A stretch of DNA of 64,000 bases from Marinobacter bohaiensis (GCF_003258515.1 NZ_QGEH01000001.1:124001-188000), one strand, 5' to 3'. Counted from the first letter of the stretch, positions 15,636 to 25,696 are shown. Notes: a model not told the origin generated them from the letters alone. Numbers and translations are program-made.

Positions 15636-16328
15636 ATGACTCAGCAGCCTGAAGCCAGAATCAACGAGATCGGGGACGCGGCGGAAAACGGCCGGGGCCG
15701 TCGATACCGTCCGGGGCGGATTCGGGAAAAGAACCGTGAACGGATTATCGCCGCGGCGGAGGAAGAGTTCGCCCAGCACGGGTTCCGCGGCGCGACCATA
15801 CAGAACATCGCCGAACGGGCGGAGCTGCCCAAGTCCAACGTGCTTTACTATTTCAGCAACAAGAAGCGCATTTACTCGGCGCTGTTCGACGACATCATGA
15901 GCCGCTGGAATGCGGTGTTCTCCGAGATTCGTCCGGAGGACGATCCGGCCGAGGCGCTGGAGACGTTCGTGCGCACCAAGGTGGAAATGTCACGCCAGCA
16001 TCCCATGGCGTCCCGCCTGTTCGCCCAGGAAATCATCCAGGGCGCCCCGTTCCTCAAGGATCACCTGCGCACCAACATGCGCGAATGGGTGCGGGGACGG
16101 GCCAAAGTGATTCAGCAGTGGATCGATGACGGTCGCATGGCGCCGGTCGATCCGGTGCAGCTGATTTTTTTGATCTGGTCCTCGACCCAGCATTACGCGG
16201 ACTTCCAGGTCCAGATCCTGATGGTGGAAAACAAGGCCGAATACGAACCGCAGGACTTCGAGCACGCCGCCAATTTCCTGACCGGCGTCATCCTGCGCGG
16301 CTGCGGACTGGAGCCGACGAAACGATGA
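15636..16328 (+). CDS. TetR-family regulator, RutR-like
   Basis: A 230-residue repressor. The TetR helix-turn-helix lies at about residues 45-75 (FRGATIQNIAERAELPKSNVLYYF). The C-terminal ligand domain closely follows E. coli RutR: ASRLFAQEIIQGAPFL and a later IFLIWSSTQHYADFQVQ stretch. RutR senses uracil/thymine and controls pyrimidine and purine genes; here the gene overlaps puuE by 4 bp and sits in the purine island, so it probably controls this island through the boxes at 10919-11009. The ligand here could differ (for example xanthine or urate). It has an extended, Arg-rich N-terminus of about 35 residues. Confidence 0.88.
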   Translation: MTQQPEARINEIGDAAENGRGRRYRPGRIREKNRERIIAAAEEEFAQHGFRGATIQNIAERAELPKSNVLYYFSNKKRIYSALFDDIMSRWNAVFSEIRPEDDPAEALETFVRTKVEMSRQHPMASRLFAQEIIQGAPFLKDHLRTNMREWVRGRAKVIQQWIDDGRMAPVDPVQLIFLIWSSTQHYADFQVQILMVENKAEYEPQDFEHAANFLTGVILRGCGLEPTKR

Positions 16329-17257
16329 GCATCCACGACGATTATCCCCGCGACCTGCGCGGCTACGGGGCCGAGCCGCCCCACGCCAACTGGCCGGGAA
16401 AAGCACGGATCGCCGTACAGTTTGTCCTCAACTACGAGGAAGGGGGCGAGAACTGCGTCCTGCACGGCGACAGCCACTCGGAAATGTTCCTGTCCGAGAT
16501 CATCGGCGCCCAGCCGTATCCGGATCGCCACATGAGCATGGAGTCGATCTACGAGTACGGCTCCCGTGCCGGGGTCTGGCGCGTGCTGCGGGAATTCCGC
16601 AAGCGCGGCCTGCCGCTGACGGTCTTTGGCGTGGCCATGGCCCTGCAGCGCAACCCGGACGTGACCCAGGCGTTCCTGGACGACGGCCACGAGATCGCCT
16701 GCCACGGCCTGCGCTGGATTCACTACCAGGACATGGACGAATCCCGCGAGCGCCAGCACATGGAACAGGCCATCGCCATTCAGGAAGAACTGACCGGCAG
16801 CCGCCCGCTGGGCTGGTACACCGGCCGCGACAGTCCCAATACCCGCCGCCTGGTGGTGGAGACCGGTGGCTTCGAATACGACAGCGACTACTACGGTGAC
16901 GACCTGCCGTTCTGGACCACCGTCGAAACCCGCGACGGCGAGGAGAAGCCGCATCTCGTGGTGCCCTACACCCTGGACACCAACGACATGCGCTTCGCCA
17001 CCAACCAGGGCTTCAACTCCGGCGAGCAGTTCTTCCAGTACCTGAAGGACGCGTTCGACGTGCTGTACGAGGAAGGCGCCGACACGCCCAAGATGCTATC
17101 GATCGGGCTGCACTGCCGCCTGATTGGCCGGCCGGGCCGGTTCCGGGCGCTGCAGCGGTTCCTCGACTACGTCCAGAAGCATGAGCAGGTGTGGATCTGC
17201 CGGCGGCTGGATATTGCGCGGCACTGGAAGGCGGAGCATCCGTACAAGCCAAAATGA
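16325..17257 (+). CDS. puuE: Allantoinase PuuE (polysaccharide-deacetylase fold)
   Basis: A 310-residue cofactor-independent-type allantoinase that hydrolyses allantoin to allantoate. Family markers are DLRGYGAEPPHANWPG at the N-terminus, the FVLNYEEGGE strand, HEIACHGLRWIHYQDM, and WYTGRDSPNTRRLV. The ATG overlaps the regulator's stop by 4 bp. A REP pair and 180 bp separate it from the allantoicase gene, so the downstream genes may have their own promoter. Confidence 0.94.
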   Translation: MSIHDDYPRDLRGYGAEPPHANWPGKARIAVQFVLNYEEGGENCVLHGDSHSEMFLSEIIGAQPYPDRHMSMESIYEYGSRAGVWRVLREFRKRGLPLTVFGVAMALQRNPDVTQAFLDDGHEIACHGLRWIHYQDMDESRERQHMEQAIAIQEELTGSRPLGWYTGRDSPNTRRLVVETGGFEYDSDYYGDDLPFWTTVETRDGEEKPHLVVPYTLDTNDMRFATNQGFNSGEQFFQYLKDAFDVLYEEGADTPKMLSIGLHCRLIGRPGRFRALQRFLDYVQKHEQVWICRRLDIARHWKAEHPYKPK

Positions 17258-17276
17258 ATCGATAACAGGGCAATGA

Positions 17277-17381
17277 GGGGCACCTGCGGTGCCTCAGAAG
17301 CTGAAGCGTCTGCTACACGCGCGAGTGAACTGGAAATGTAGCCGACGCTTTAGCTTCGGAGCAGCCTGCAAGGCTGCCCTG
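17277..17381. repeat. Inverted pair of REP elements (BIME-like)
   Basis: Two REP elements face each other with a 21-bp spacer. The minus-strand copy (17316 to 17279) reads GTAGCAGACGCTTCAGCTTC then a GGCACC-GCA-GGTGCC hairpin. The plus-strand copy (17338 to 17381) reads GTAGCCGACGCTTTAGCTTC then a GCAGCC-TGCAA-GGCTGC hairpin. The 20-nt heads differ at only 2 positions. This matches bacterial interspersed mosaic elements mobilised by RAYT transposases; no RAYT gene is in the window. Confidence 0.75.
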
Positions 17382-17437
17382 ATTCAATAACGCGCATTCA
17401 CGCCGCTGCCCCGGAACAACCAGAGAGCCAACACAAC

Positions 17438-18454
17438 ATGAGTGATGTACAAGTCGCCCCGATCATCGAAGGGCCTGATTTTTCCCGGGACTACCTGAAC
17501 CTCGCCGACGGCAGCCTCGGTGCCGAGGTTACCTGGGTCACCGACGAATTCTTCGCGCCGCGCGAGCGTATGCTCGACCCGGAACAGCCGCGCTTCTACC
17601 CGGACAAGTACGACGATCACGGCAAGTGGATGGACGGCTGGGAAACCCGTCGCCGTCGCAACACGGGCCACGATTGGTGCATCCTGCGCCTGGCCATGCC
17701 GGGCGTGCTGCACGGTGTGGATTTCGACACCAGCTTCTTCACCGGCAACTTCGCCCCGGCGGCCTCCGTCGAGGCCTGCTGGTCGCCGGACGGCGATCCC
17801 GACAACGACGCCGACTGGCAGGAAATCCTGCCGGCGCTGTCCCTGTCCGGCAACGACCATCGCTTCGAGGCCCTGGCCGCCTCCGGACCCTGGACCCACC
17901 TGCGCCTGCACATCTGGCCGGACGGCGGTATGGCCCGCTTCCGGGTGTACGGCCAGCCATTCTGCGACTGGGACAACCGCAGCGCCGACGAACGCCTGGA
18001 CCTGCTGGCCCTGGCCAACGGCGGCGACCAGGTCGCCTGGAGCGACGCCCACTACGGCGAGCCGCGCAAACTGCTGCGTCCCGGGCGCGGCATCAATATG
18101 GGCGACGGCTGGGAAACCCGACGCCGTCGTGAGCCGGGCAACGAGTGGTGCATCCTCAAGCTGGGACACAAAGGCGTGGTGGACGGCATCGACATCGACA
18201 CCGCCCACTTCAAGGGCAACTTCCCGGACCGCTTCTCGATCCAGGCGGCCTGCGTGGAGCAGGGCACGCCCCAGTCCATCATCACCCAGAGCATGTTCTG
18301 GGAGACCCTGATCGACGAGCAGCCGCTGACCGCCGACGCCATCCACGAGTTCCGCGAGCTGAACGATCTGGGCCCGATCACCCACATCCGCGTGAACAGC
18401 ATTCCCGATGGCGGCATCAGTCGGGTGCGCCTGTGGGGCAAGGCGGTCCGATGA
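17438..18454 (+). CDS. alc: Allantoicase
   Basis: A 338-residue enzyme that hydrolyses allantoate to ureidoglycolate and urea. The two internally repeated allantoicase domains are visible by their duplicated motif: GWETRRRRNTGHDWCIL near residue 67 and GWETRRRREPGNEWCILKLG near 226, each followed by a G-x-D-x-DT-x-F/H-F-GNF strand. It overlaps allA by 4 bp (ATGA). It acts directly after PuuE. Confidence 0.95.
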   Translation: MSDVQVAPIIEGPDFSRDYLNLADGSLGAEVTWVTDEFFAPRERMLDPEQPRFYPDKYDDHGKWMDGWETRRRRNTGHDWCILRLAMPGVLHGVDFDTSFFTGNFAPAASVEACWSPDGDPDNDADWQEILPALSLSGNDHRFEALAASGPWTHLRLHIWPDGGMARFRVYGQPFCDWDNRSADERLDLLALANGGDQVAWSDAHYGEPRKLLRPGRGINMGDGWETRRRREPGNEWCILKLGHKGVVDGIDIDTAHFKGNFPDRFSIQAACVEQGTPQSIITQSMFWETLIDEQPLTADAIHEFRELNDLGPITHIRVNSIPDGGISRVRLWGKAVR

Positions 18455-18942
18455 ACGCGCCACGGACGATCCCCAGCCAGCCGCTGACCCGGGAGGCGTT
18501 CGCGCCGTTCGGCGACGTGATCCAGACCGAGGGCGCGGCGTCGTTCCCCATCAACGCCGGTCGCACCGAGCGCTTCCACGCGCTGGCGGCGGTGGAGACC
18601 CTGGGCGAAGGCGCCGACGCGATCATCTCCATCTTCCGGGGCCAGCCGCTGGCGCCGCTGGTCATCGACCTGATGGAGCGCCATCCGCAGGGCAGCCAGG
18701 CGTTTGTGCCGATGGGCGATCAGCCTTACTGGGTGGTGGTGGCACCGCCGGGCGACTTCGATCCGGCGCAGGTGCGGGTGTTTCGCGCCGGACCTGGGCA
18801 GGGCGTGAACTACCGCGCCGGCACCTGGCACGCGCCGCTGCTGCCGGTGAACGCGGATGCGGATTTCCTGGTAGTGGATCGTCGCGGCCCCGGTGACAAC
18901 TGCGATACCGTCGACCTGGACCCGCCGATCCGGCCGGAGTGA
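18451..18942 (+). CDS. allA: Ureidoglycolate lyase (AllA)
   Basis: A 163-residue cupin-fold enzyme that splits ureidoglycolate into glyoxylate and urea, the last purine-ring step. Seen are the N-terminal LTREAFAPFGDVI, a strongly conserved FRGQPLAPLVIDLMERHPQG, QAFVPMGD and YRAGTWHAPLLPV. The start codon overlaps the allantoicase stop. Two ureas are produced by this branch; no urease gene is in the window. Confidence 0.94.
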   Translation: MNAPRTIPSQPLTREAFAPFGDVIQTEGAASFPINAGRTERFHALAAVETLGEGADAIISIFRGQPLAPLVIDLMERHPQGSQAFVPMGDQPYWVVVAPPGDFDPAQVRVFRAGPGQGVNYRAGTWHAPLLPVNADADFLVVDRRGPGDNCDTVDLDPPIRPE

Positions 18943-18949
18943 GCTTGAT

Positions 18950-20296
18950 ATGACCCGTTTTGCGATAACCCACGTGGCCGTGTTCACGGTCGATCCGAAC
19001 AACACGGTGATCCCGGACGCCACGGTACTGGTCGAGGACGACCGCATCGCCGCCGTGGGCCCGGCCCAAACCATCGATGTGCCGGACGATCTGCCCGTGG
19101 TGGACGGCCGCGGCAACGTGCTTATGCCCGGGCTGGTGGACGCCCATTCCCATTCCAGCCTGATGCGCGGCGTCACCGAAAACATGCCGCTGATGCAGTG
19201 GCTGCCGTATTACCAGCTGGAGCATCGGGCGCTGACGGAGGAGGACGCCTACCATTCGGCCCGCCTGTGTTACCTCGAAGCGCTCAAGGGTGGCACCACC
19301 TGCGTCATGGACATGTTCCGCTTCATGGACCGCTGCGCCGACGCGGCTGGTGAGGTCGGCCTGAGGGTCAATCTGGCGCCCTACGTGGCGGACCAGCCGG
19401 GCAAGGATTTCTTCGCCACCCGCGACGAGAACAAGCGCCTGATCAAGACGCACCACAACAGTCAGTCCGGACGCATCCAGGTCTGGATGGGGCTGGAGCA
19501 CCTGTTCTACTGCAGCGAGGACGCCTATCGCGACGCCGTTCGCTGCCAGCGGGAATACGGCGTCGGCATCCACACCCACGCCTGTGAACAGAAGGAAGAG
19601 GAAGCGGCGGTGCTGGAAGCCTTCGGCCGTCGCTCCATTGGGATGCTGGACCACTACGGCGTTCTCGGGGAAAAGACCCTGATCGCCCACTGCGTCTGGC
19701 TCAACGACGACGAGATCAAGCGCCTCGCCGATACCGGCACCGCGATTGCCCATTGCCCGGTCAGCAACGCCAAACTCGCCAGCGGTGTGGCCCGCACGCC
19801 GGACATGCTGGCGGCGGGGCTGACGCTCGGGCTGGGCACCGACGGCCCGGTGTGCAACAACAGCCTCGACCTGTTCGAGGAAATGAAGTTCGCCTCCCTG
19901 ATCCAGAAAGCCACGCGGCTGGACGCCACGGCGTTGCCGGCGGACCGTATCCTGCGCATGGCCACCATCGACGGCGCCAGGGCGCTGGGACTGGACGGGG
20001 AGATCGGCTCGATCGAGGTGGGCAAGAAAGCCGACCTCGTGATGCTGGACCTGGGCGCGCCCAATCTGACGCCCCACGACATCAGGGACGATGGCGGCAA
20101 CCTGTTATGGAATCTGGTCTTTGCCGCACGCGGCAGCAACGTTACCCACGTCTGGGTGGACGGACGCTGCCTGATTGAAAACGGTCGGTCGACACAGGTC
20201 GACGAGGGCCATGTGGTCGCCACGGCACAAGCCCGTGGTCTGTCCCTGTATGAACGATGCCGTGCTCTGGATCATCTCCGTGTGGATATGGTCTAG
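18950..20296 (+). CDS. Amidohydrolase of the cytosine/guanine-deaminase-like group (substrate unknown)
   Basis: A 448-residue metal-dependent hydrolase of COG0402. Ligands are present: H66-x-H68 in VDAHSHSS, HTHACEQ, HCVW, and GTDGPVCNN. It differs clearly from guaD in the same island, so a different base is likely; members of this clade deaminate 8-oxoguanine, isoxanthopterin, triazines or adenosine derivatives. The start is the ATG 8 bp after allA. It is followed after 21 bp by an oxygenase, so the two may act on the same compound. Confidence 0.8.
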   Translation: MTRFAITHVAVFTVDPNNTVIPDATVLVEDDRIAAVGPAQTIDVPDDLPVVDGRGNVLMPGLVDAHSHSSLMRGVTENMPLMQWLPYYQLEHRALTEEDAYHSARLCYLEALKGGTTCVMDMFRFMDRCADAAGEVGLRVNLAPYVADQPGKDFFATRDENKRLIKTHHNSQSGRIQVWMGLEHLFYCSEDAYRDAVRCQREYGVGIHTHACEQKEEEAAVLEAFGRRSIGMLDHYGVLGEKTLIAHCVWLNDDEIKRLADTGTAIAHCPVSNAKLASGVARTPDMLAAGLTLGLGTDGPVCNNSLDLFEEMKFASLIQKATRLDATALPADRILRMATIDGARALGLDGEIGSIEVGKKADLVMLDLGAPNLTPHDIRDDGGNLLWNLVFAARGSNVTHVWVDGRCLIENGRSTQVDEGHVVATAQARGLSLYERCRALDHLRVDMV

Positions 20297-20317
20297 AGGG
20301 GCTCTTAGGAGCATAGA

Positions 20318-21277
20318 ATGAAAGAAATTCCCCTGATTTCCATTGCCGGTCTGCGCAGCGACGACATTGAAGAGCGCCGCAACACTGCCGCCGAGCTGGG
20401 CCGGGCCTGCCGCGAGGTGGGCTTTTTCTACGCCGTGGATCACGGCATTCCCCAGTCGGTGATCGACACGGCGTTTGCCGAGTCCCAGCGCTTCTTTGCG
20501 TTGCCGGTGGACGACAAGCAGGCGCTGTCCATCAAGCGCTCGCCCCATAACCGCGGCTACGTGGCCATGGCGGACGAGAAGCTGAACCCGGAATCCGGCG
20601 CCGACATGAAGGAGGCGTTCAACCTGGGTGTGGAGTTGCCGGACGACCATCCGGAAGTGGTGGCGGGCAAGCCGTTCCGTGGTGTGAATTTCTGGCCGGA
20701 GCTGGACGGCTGGCGCGACAATCTGCTGGCCTATTTTGACGCGTGCCTGGATCTGGGCCGGGTCATCCATCGCGGCTTCAGCCTGGACCTGGGGGTATCG
20801 GAAGATTTCTTCGCCAAGCACCTGGCCGAGCCGGTCGTCACCATGCGCATACTGCGCTACCCGGCCAGTGCCGGTGAGTCCGATCGCAAGGACGGCGGTG
20901 CCGGGGCCCACACCGATTACGGCAACCTGACGCTGTTGGCCACCGACAAGGTGGCGGGGCTGGAAGTGCTGACCCGTCAGGGTGAATGGATCGACGCGCC
21001 GCACGTGGAGGGCGCCTTTGTCTGCAACATCGGCGACTGCCTGATGCGCTGGAGCAACGACACCTACGTGTCCACGCCGCACCGCGTGCGCCCGCCGCAG
21101 CAGGAGCGTTATTCCATTGCCTATTTCCTGGAGGCCAACCCGGATTCGGTGGTCGACCCCAGGGATATTTACCCGGACGAAACGCCCAGGTACGCGCCGG
21201 TGACCTTCGCGAATTACCTCAAGTCACGGCTGGACGCCACCTACGAGCACCGAGCCGAGGACAACGCCTCGATGTAA
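20318..21277 (+). CDS. 2-oxoglutarate/Fe(II)-dependent oxygenase, isopenicillin N synthase family (second copy)
   Basis: A 319-residue oxygenase with the iron triad H198-x-D200 (AHTDYGNLTLL) and H255 (PHRVRPP), and the R264-x-S266 cosubstrate motif. The N-terminal DIOX_N part begins IPLISIAGLRSDD. It is related to the product of 760-1764 but clearly diverged, so this is not a recent duplication. It ends the alc-allA-amidohydrolase operon. Oxidation of a purine derivative, a methylated purine or a by-product is plausible but unproven. Confidence 0.85.
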   Translation: MKEIPLISIAGLRSDDIEERRNTAAELGRACREVGFFYAVDHGIPQSVIDTAFAESQRFFALPVDDKQALSIKRSPHNRGYVAMADEKLNPESGADMKEAFNLGVELPDDHPEVVAGKPFRGVNFWPELDGWRDNLLAYFDACLDLGRVIHRGFSLDLGVSEDFFAKHLAEPVVTMRILRYPASAGESDRKDGGAGAHTDYGNLTLLATDKVAGLEVLTRQGEWIDAPHVEGAFVCNIGDCLMRWSNDTYVSTPHRVRPPQQERYSIAYFLEANPDSVVDPRDIYPDETPRYAPVTFANYLKSRLDATYEHRAEDNASM

Positions 21278-21290
21278 GCTGGGAACCAAC

Positions 21291-21312
21291 GGCCGGCGCC
21301 TGGGCACCGGCC
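21291..21312. terminator. Hairpin at the convergent end of the purine island
   Basis: GGCCGG and CCGGCC form a stem around a 10-nt loop between two converging genes. There is no T tract, so termination activity is uncertain. Confidence 0.4.
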
Positions 21313-21331
21313 GGGGAGCAGAGCGCCGCTA

Positions 21332-21889
21332 TCAGGCGCCTTGCTTGGTCCAGGCAAACGGTTTGGCGGCGTCGTCCAGCGGCGTGTCGGCCACGTGGTT
21401 GATGTAGTTGCTCATGACCTTCTGGGACAGGCCGAGAATGACTTCCAGCACGTGGTGCTTCTCGTACCCGGCGTCGTAGAACGCGCTCAGGTCCTCGCCG
21501 TTGACGTTGCCGCGCTTGCGGACCATCGCCAGGGTGAAGGTGCGCAGCGCCTCCAGCTTGTTGTCCGGCAGCGGGGTTTCGTCCCGCAGGGCGTTGCTGA
21601 TCTCGTCGGAGACGCCCATCTTCTTGGCGATCCCGGTGTGGGCCGGAACACAGTAGTGGCAGGCGTGCTCGACGTTGATGGTCTGCCAGACCACGGTTTT
21701 CTCGTCGTTGTTGAAGCTGCTTTCCAGAAACAGCTGGTGCAGCTGCTGGTAGCCGTCCAGCACCCCCGGCGCGTCGGCCATGATGGCGTGCAGGCCCGGA
21801 ATACGGCCGAACCCTTTCTCGGATTTTTCCAGCAGCGCCTTGGATGCCTCCGGTGCGGATTGCTTGTCGTGCATGGTGAAATCGGTCAT
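21332..21889 (-). CDS. Carboxymuconolactone decarboxylase/AhpD-like protein
   Basis: A 185-residue protein of the AhpD/CMD fold with the redox motif C77-H-Y-C80-x3-H84 in the helix EHACHYCVPAHTG, as in alkylhydroperoxidases that act on peroxides through a disulfide. There is no signal peptide. It is divergently transcribed from a TetR gene, with three 16-bp boxes between, so it is probably the target of that repressor. The physiological substrate is unknown. Confidence 0.85.
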   Translation of the reverse strand: MTDFTMHDKQSAPEASKALLEKSEKGFGRIPGLHAIMADAPGVLDGYQQLHQLFLESSFNNDEKTVVWQTINVEHACHYCVPAHTGIAKKMGVSDEISNALRDETPLPDNKLEALRTFTLAMVRKRGNVNGEDLSAFYDAGYEKHHVLEVILGLSQKVMSNYINHVADTPLDDAAKPFAWTKQGA

Positions 21890-21956
21890 GACGGTTTTCT
21901 CCTGTCGTTCGACGATGTAACCCTGTGGCTGTTTCGTTGCCCGTCAGCCATGATTT

Positions 21957-22034
21957 TTGAGCGATCGATCAATTATGGGTCAACGCTAACTGTTATTGAG
22001 TGATCGTTCAAGTTAAAATTGAGTGAACACTCAA
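21957..22034. promoter_or_regulatory. Three 16-bp TetR-type operator boxes
   Basis: Boxes begin TTGA and end TCAA: 21957-21972 (TTGAGCGATCGATCAA), 21996-22011 (TTGAGTGATCGTTCAA) and 22019-22034 (TTGAGTGAACACTCAA). The last is a 7-bp inverted repeat with a 2-bp centre. They fill the divergent control region of the AhpD-like gene and the TetR gene. Confidence 0.65.
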
Positions 22035-22062
22035 TAAAGCGCCCCACGCCGGAGTCGATGCC

Positions 22063-22689
22063 ATGCCCCGCAAAGCCCGCTACAGTCGCGAAGAAGCTCT
22101 GGACCGCGCCGTTGCCCTGTTCTGGTCGCGCGGGTATCACGCGACCTCGCTCAAAGACATCGAGCGCGCGTTGGATATGCGCCCGGGCAGCCTCTACGCC
22201 ACCTTCGGTTCCAAGCAGGCGCTTTTTATCGAAGCGCTGGACGTCTATTCCCGGCGCATGGTCGCCGATCTGGACGTGGCGATGCAGGGCGCGGAGGGCC
22301 CGCTGGACGGGATCTGCCGTTACCTGAGAAACCTGGCCGGTGCCTGCATCGACGTGGACCGCCACGGCATGGCGGCGCCGGCCTGCATGATCGTCAAGAC
22401 ACTGCTGGAGTCCACCGGCCAGGATGCGGAACTGTCGGAGGCCGCCAACGGCTTGCTGGATGGTGTCGAACGCCGCCTGGCCGGTCTGCTGGAGCAGGCG
22501 CGCGAGGCCGGCGAGCTAAGGCCGGACGCGGATTGCGAGCGTCTGGCGCGATTGCTCCAGGCCCAGATCATGGGCATGCGCGCGTTCGCCCAGCGCCGGG
22601 TGGACGCCGACAAGGTGACGGCCCTGGCGGAGGATATGGTGGCGATGCTGGCGGGGTATCGGGCGGTTGAGGGTCTGACGAGCGGATGA
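22063..22689 (+). CDS. TetR/AcrR-family regulator
   Basis: A 208-residue repressor with an N-terminal helix-turn-helix at about residues 25-50 (YHATSLKDIERALDMRPGSLYATFGSK) and a C-terminal ligand domain (about 80-195). The pattern MRPGSLYATFGSKQALF is that of regulators controlling adjacent thiol- or electrophile-response genes. It likely represses itself and the divergent AhpD-like gene. A Shine-Dalgarno GGAG lies rather close to the ATG. Confidence 0.87.
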   Translation: MPRKARYSREEALDRAVALFWSRGYHATSLKDIERALDMRPGSLYATFGSKQALFIEALDVYSRRMVADLDVAMQGAEGPLDGICRYLRNLAGACIDVDRHGMAAPACMIVKTLLESTGQDAELSEAANGLLDGVERRLAGLLEQAREAGELRPDADCERLARLLQAQIMGMRAFAQRRVDADKVTALAEDMVAMLAGYRAVEGLTSG

Positions 22690-22709
22690 CGTGAAGAGGT
22701 GGGGGTGAT

Positions 22710-22742
22710 GCCGGGCTGTCTCAAACCGTGAGACAGCCCGGC
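22710..22742. terminator. Perfect 14-bp hairpin between convergent genes
   Basis: GCCGGGCTGTCTCA and TGAGACAGCCCGGC pair completely around a 5-nt loop. It lies between the TetR gene and the 3' end of ribH2, so it can act in both directions. No long T tract is present. Confidence 0.6.
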
Positions 22743-22748
22743 GTCCTG

Positions 22749-23606
<858 letters not shown>

Positions 23607-23710
23607 CGAAGCCCGCGGTTACCCACGGGCGGCGCCATTGTATGCGGTTGCGCGTTTTTCCACCAGCCCCGAATGCGACCGGCCATGATCCGGGCCATGG
23701 CCGGTCCGGT

Positions 23711-25696
23711 TCAGTTGAGCAGCGATTCGGCGACCGCTTGCACGTTGTCCGCGGTAAAGCCGAAGGCCTTGAACAGATCCCCGGCGGGGGCGGACTCACC
23801 GAAGGTGGTCATGCCGATGACGCGGCCGTCCAGGCCCACGTACTTGTACCAGCCGTCCGGATGCCCCGCCTCGACGGCCAGCCGGGCTTTCACGGTGGCG
23901 GGCAGCACCTGCTCGCGGTAGGTGGCGTCCTGGGCGTCGAACACATCGCAGCAGGGCATGGACACCACACGCACGGCGCGGCCCTGCTGGGTCAGGGCCT
24001 CGGCGGCGGCCGTCGCCAGGCTGACTTCCGAGCCGGTGGCGATGAGGATCAGTTCCGGTTGCCCCGCGCAGTCTTTCAGCACGTAGCCGCCACGGCGGAT
24101 GTTCGCGAGCTGGCCGCGGTCGCGCGGCTGGTGCGGCAGCCCCTGGCGGGACAGCACCAGCGCGGTGGGGCCGTCGGCCCGCTCCAGGGCGGCCTGCCAG
24201 GCGGCGGCGGTCTCCACCGCGTCGGCCGGGCGCCAGGTGGACAGGTTCGGAGTGGCTCGCAGGGTGGCCAGTTGCTCGATGGGCTGGTGCGTGGGCCCGT
24301 CCTCGCCCAGCCCGATGGAATCGTGGGTGAACAGGTGAATCACCCGCTGCCTCATCAGCGCCGCCATGCGCACCGCGTTGCGCATGTATTCGGAGAAGAT
24401 CAGGAACGTCGCGCCGTAGGGCACGAAGCCGCCGTGCAGAGCAATACCGTTCAGGATCGCGGCCATGCCGAATTCGCGCACGCCATAATGCATGTAGTTG
24501 GCACCGGGGTGCTCGGCGCTGATGGGTTCGGCGCCGTCCCATACCGTCAGGTTGGACGGCGCCAGGTCGGCGCTGCCGCCCAGCAGCTCCGGCAATTGCG
24601 GGCCCAGGGTGTTGAGACAGCCCAGCGAGGCCTTGCGCGAGGCGATGGATTCTTCGCGGTCCAGGGCGGCGCCGGCCAGGTCGGTTTCCGCCAAGGCATC
24701 GGGTAACCGGCCCGCCATGCGCCGTTTGAACTCGGCAGCGGCGCCCGGGAAGGCTTCGGCGTAACGGGCGAAACGGGTGTTCCAGTCGTTCTCGCGGCGG
24801 GCGCCGGTGGCCCGGGCGTCCCAGCCTTCGTAGATGGATTGCGGTACGTGGAAGGCGGCGTGGGGCCAGTCCAGGTGGACCCGGGCGGCGGCCACTTCAT
24901 CCTCGCCCAGCGCGGCGCCGTGACAGGACTCCTGGCCCTGTTTGTTGGGCGCGCCGAAGCCGATGATGGTCTTGCAGATCAGCAGGCTGGGACGGTCGTC
25001 GGCCCGGGCCTGCTCAATCGCGGCGCGGACCTGCTCCGGGTCGTGGCCGTTCACCTGCTGGACCTGCCAGTGGTAGGCCTCGAAGCGCTTGGCGGTGTCG
25101 TCGGTGAACCAGCCTTCGACCTCGCCGTCGATGGAGATACCGTTGTCGTCGTAGAACACGATCAGCTTGCCCAGGCCCTGGGTGCCGGCCAGGGAGGCGA
25201 CTTCGTGGGAAATACCCTCCATCAGGCAGCCGTCGCCCACCAGGCAGTAGGTGTAGTGATCGACGATGCGGTGGCCGTCGCGGTTGAACTGGGCGGCGAG
25301 CGTGCGTTCGGCCAGGGCCAGCCCCACGGCGTTGGCCAGCCCCTGGCCCAGCGGCCCGGTGGTGGTTTCGACGCCGGGCGTGTAGCCGAACTCCGGGTGG
25401 CCCGGGGTTTTGGAGTGGAGCTGACGGAACTGCTTCAGGTCGTCCAGGCTCACCTCATAGCCGGACAGGTGCAGCAGCGCGTACTGCAGCATGGAGCCGT
25501 GGCCGTTGGACATGACGAAACGGTCGCGGTTGGGCCAGTCCGGGTTGCCGGGGTTATGGCTCAGGAAGTCGTTCCACAGGACTTCGGCGATGTCGGCCTG
25601 ACCCATGGGGGCGCCGGGGTGGCCGCTGCCGGCTTTCTGTACGGCGTCCATGGCCAGGGCGCGGACGGCGTTGGCCAGTTCGAAACGGGATGGCAT
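23711..25696 (-). CDS. tkt: Transketolase
   Basis: A 661-residue thiamine-diphosphate enzyme of the pentose phosphate pathway. Visible are the N-terminal [18 protein letters not shown], the TPP/Mg motif [19 protein letters not shown] with downstream DDNGIS, and the Pyr-domain [18 protein letters not shown]. Length and motif order are those of full-length bacterial transketolase. It lies downstream of transaldolase and the DhaK/DhaL pair on the same strand, in a locus that should make erythrose 4-phosphate, one of its substrates. It is likely a dedicated copy; a housekeeping copy may exist elsewhere. Confidence 0.95.
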   Translation of the reverse strand: MPSRFELANAVRALAMDAVQKAGSGHPGAPMGQADIAEVLWNDFLSHNPGNPDWPNRDRFVMSNGHGSMLQYALLHLSGYEVSLDDLKQFRQLHSKTPGHPEFGYTPGVETTTGPLGQGLANAVGLALAERTLAAQFNRDGHRIVDHYTYCLVGDGCLMEGISHEVASLAGTQGLGKLIVFYDDNGISIDGEVEGWFTDDTAKRFEAYHWQVQQVNGHDPEQVRAAIEQARADDRPSLLICKTIIGFGAPNKQGQESCHGAALGEDEVAAARVHLDWPHAAFHVPQSIYEGWDARATGARRENDWNTRFARYAEAFPGAAAEFKRRMAGRLPDALAETDLAGAALDREESIASRKASLGCLNTLGPQLPELLGGSADLAPSNLTVWDGAEPISAEHPGANYMHYGVREFGMAAILNGIALHGGFVPYGATFLIFSEYMRNAVRMAALMRQRVIHLFTHDSIGLGEDGPTHQPIEQLATLRATPNLSTWRPADAVETAAAWQAALERADGPTALVLSRQGLPHQPRDRGQLANIRRGGYVLKDCAGQPELILIATGSEVSLATAAAEALTQQGRAVRVVSMPCCDVFDAQDATYREQVLPATVKARLAVEAGHPDGWYKYVGLDGRVIGMTTFGESAPAGDLFKAFGFTADNVQAVAESLLN

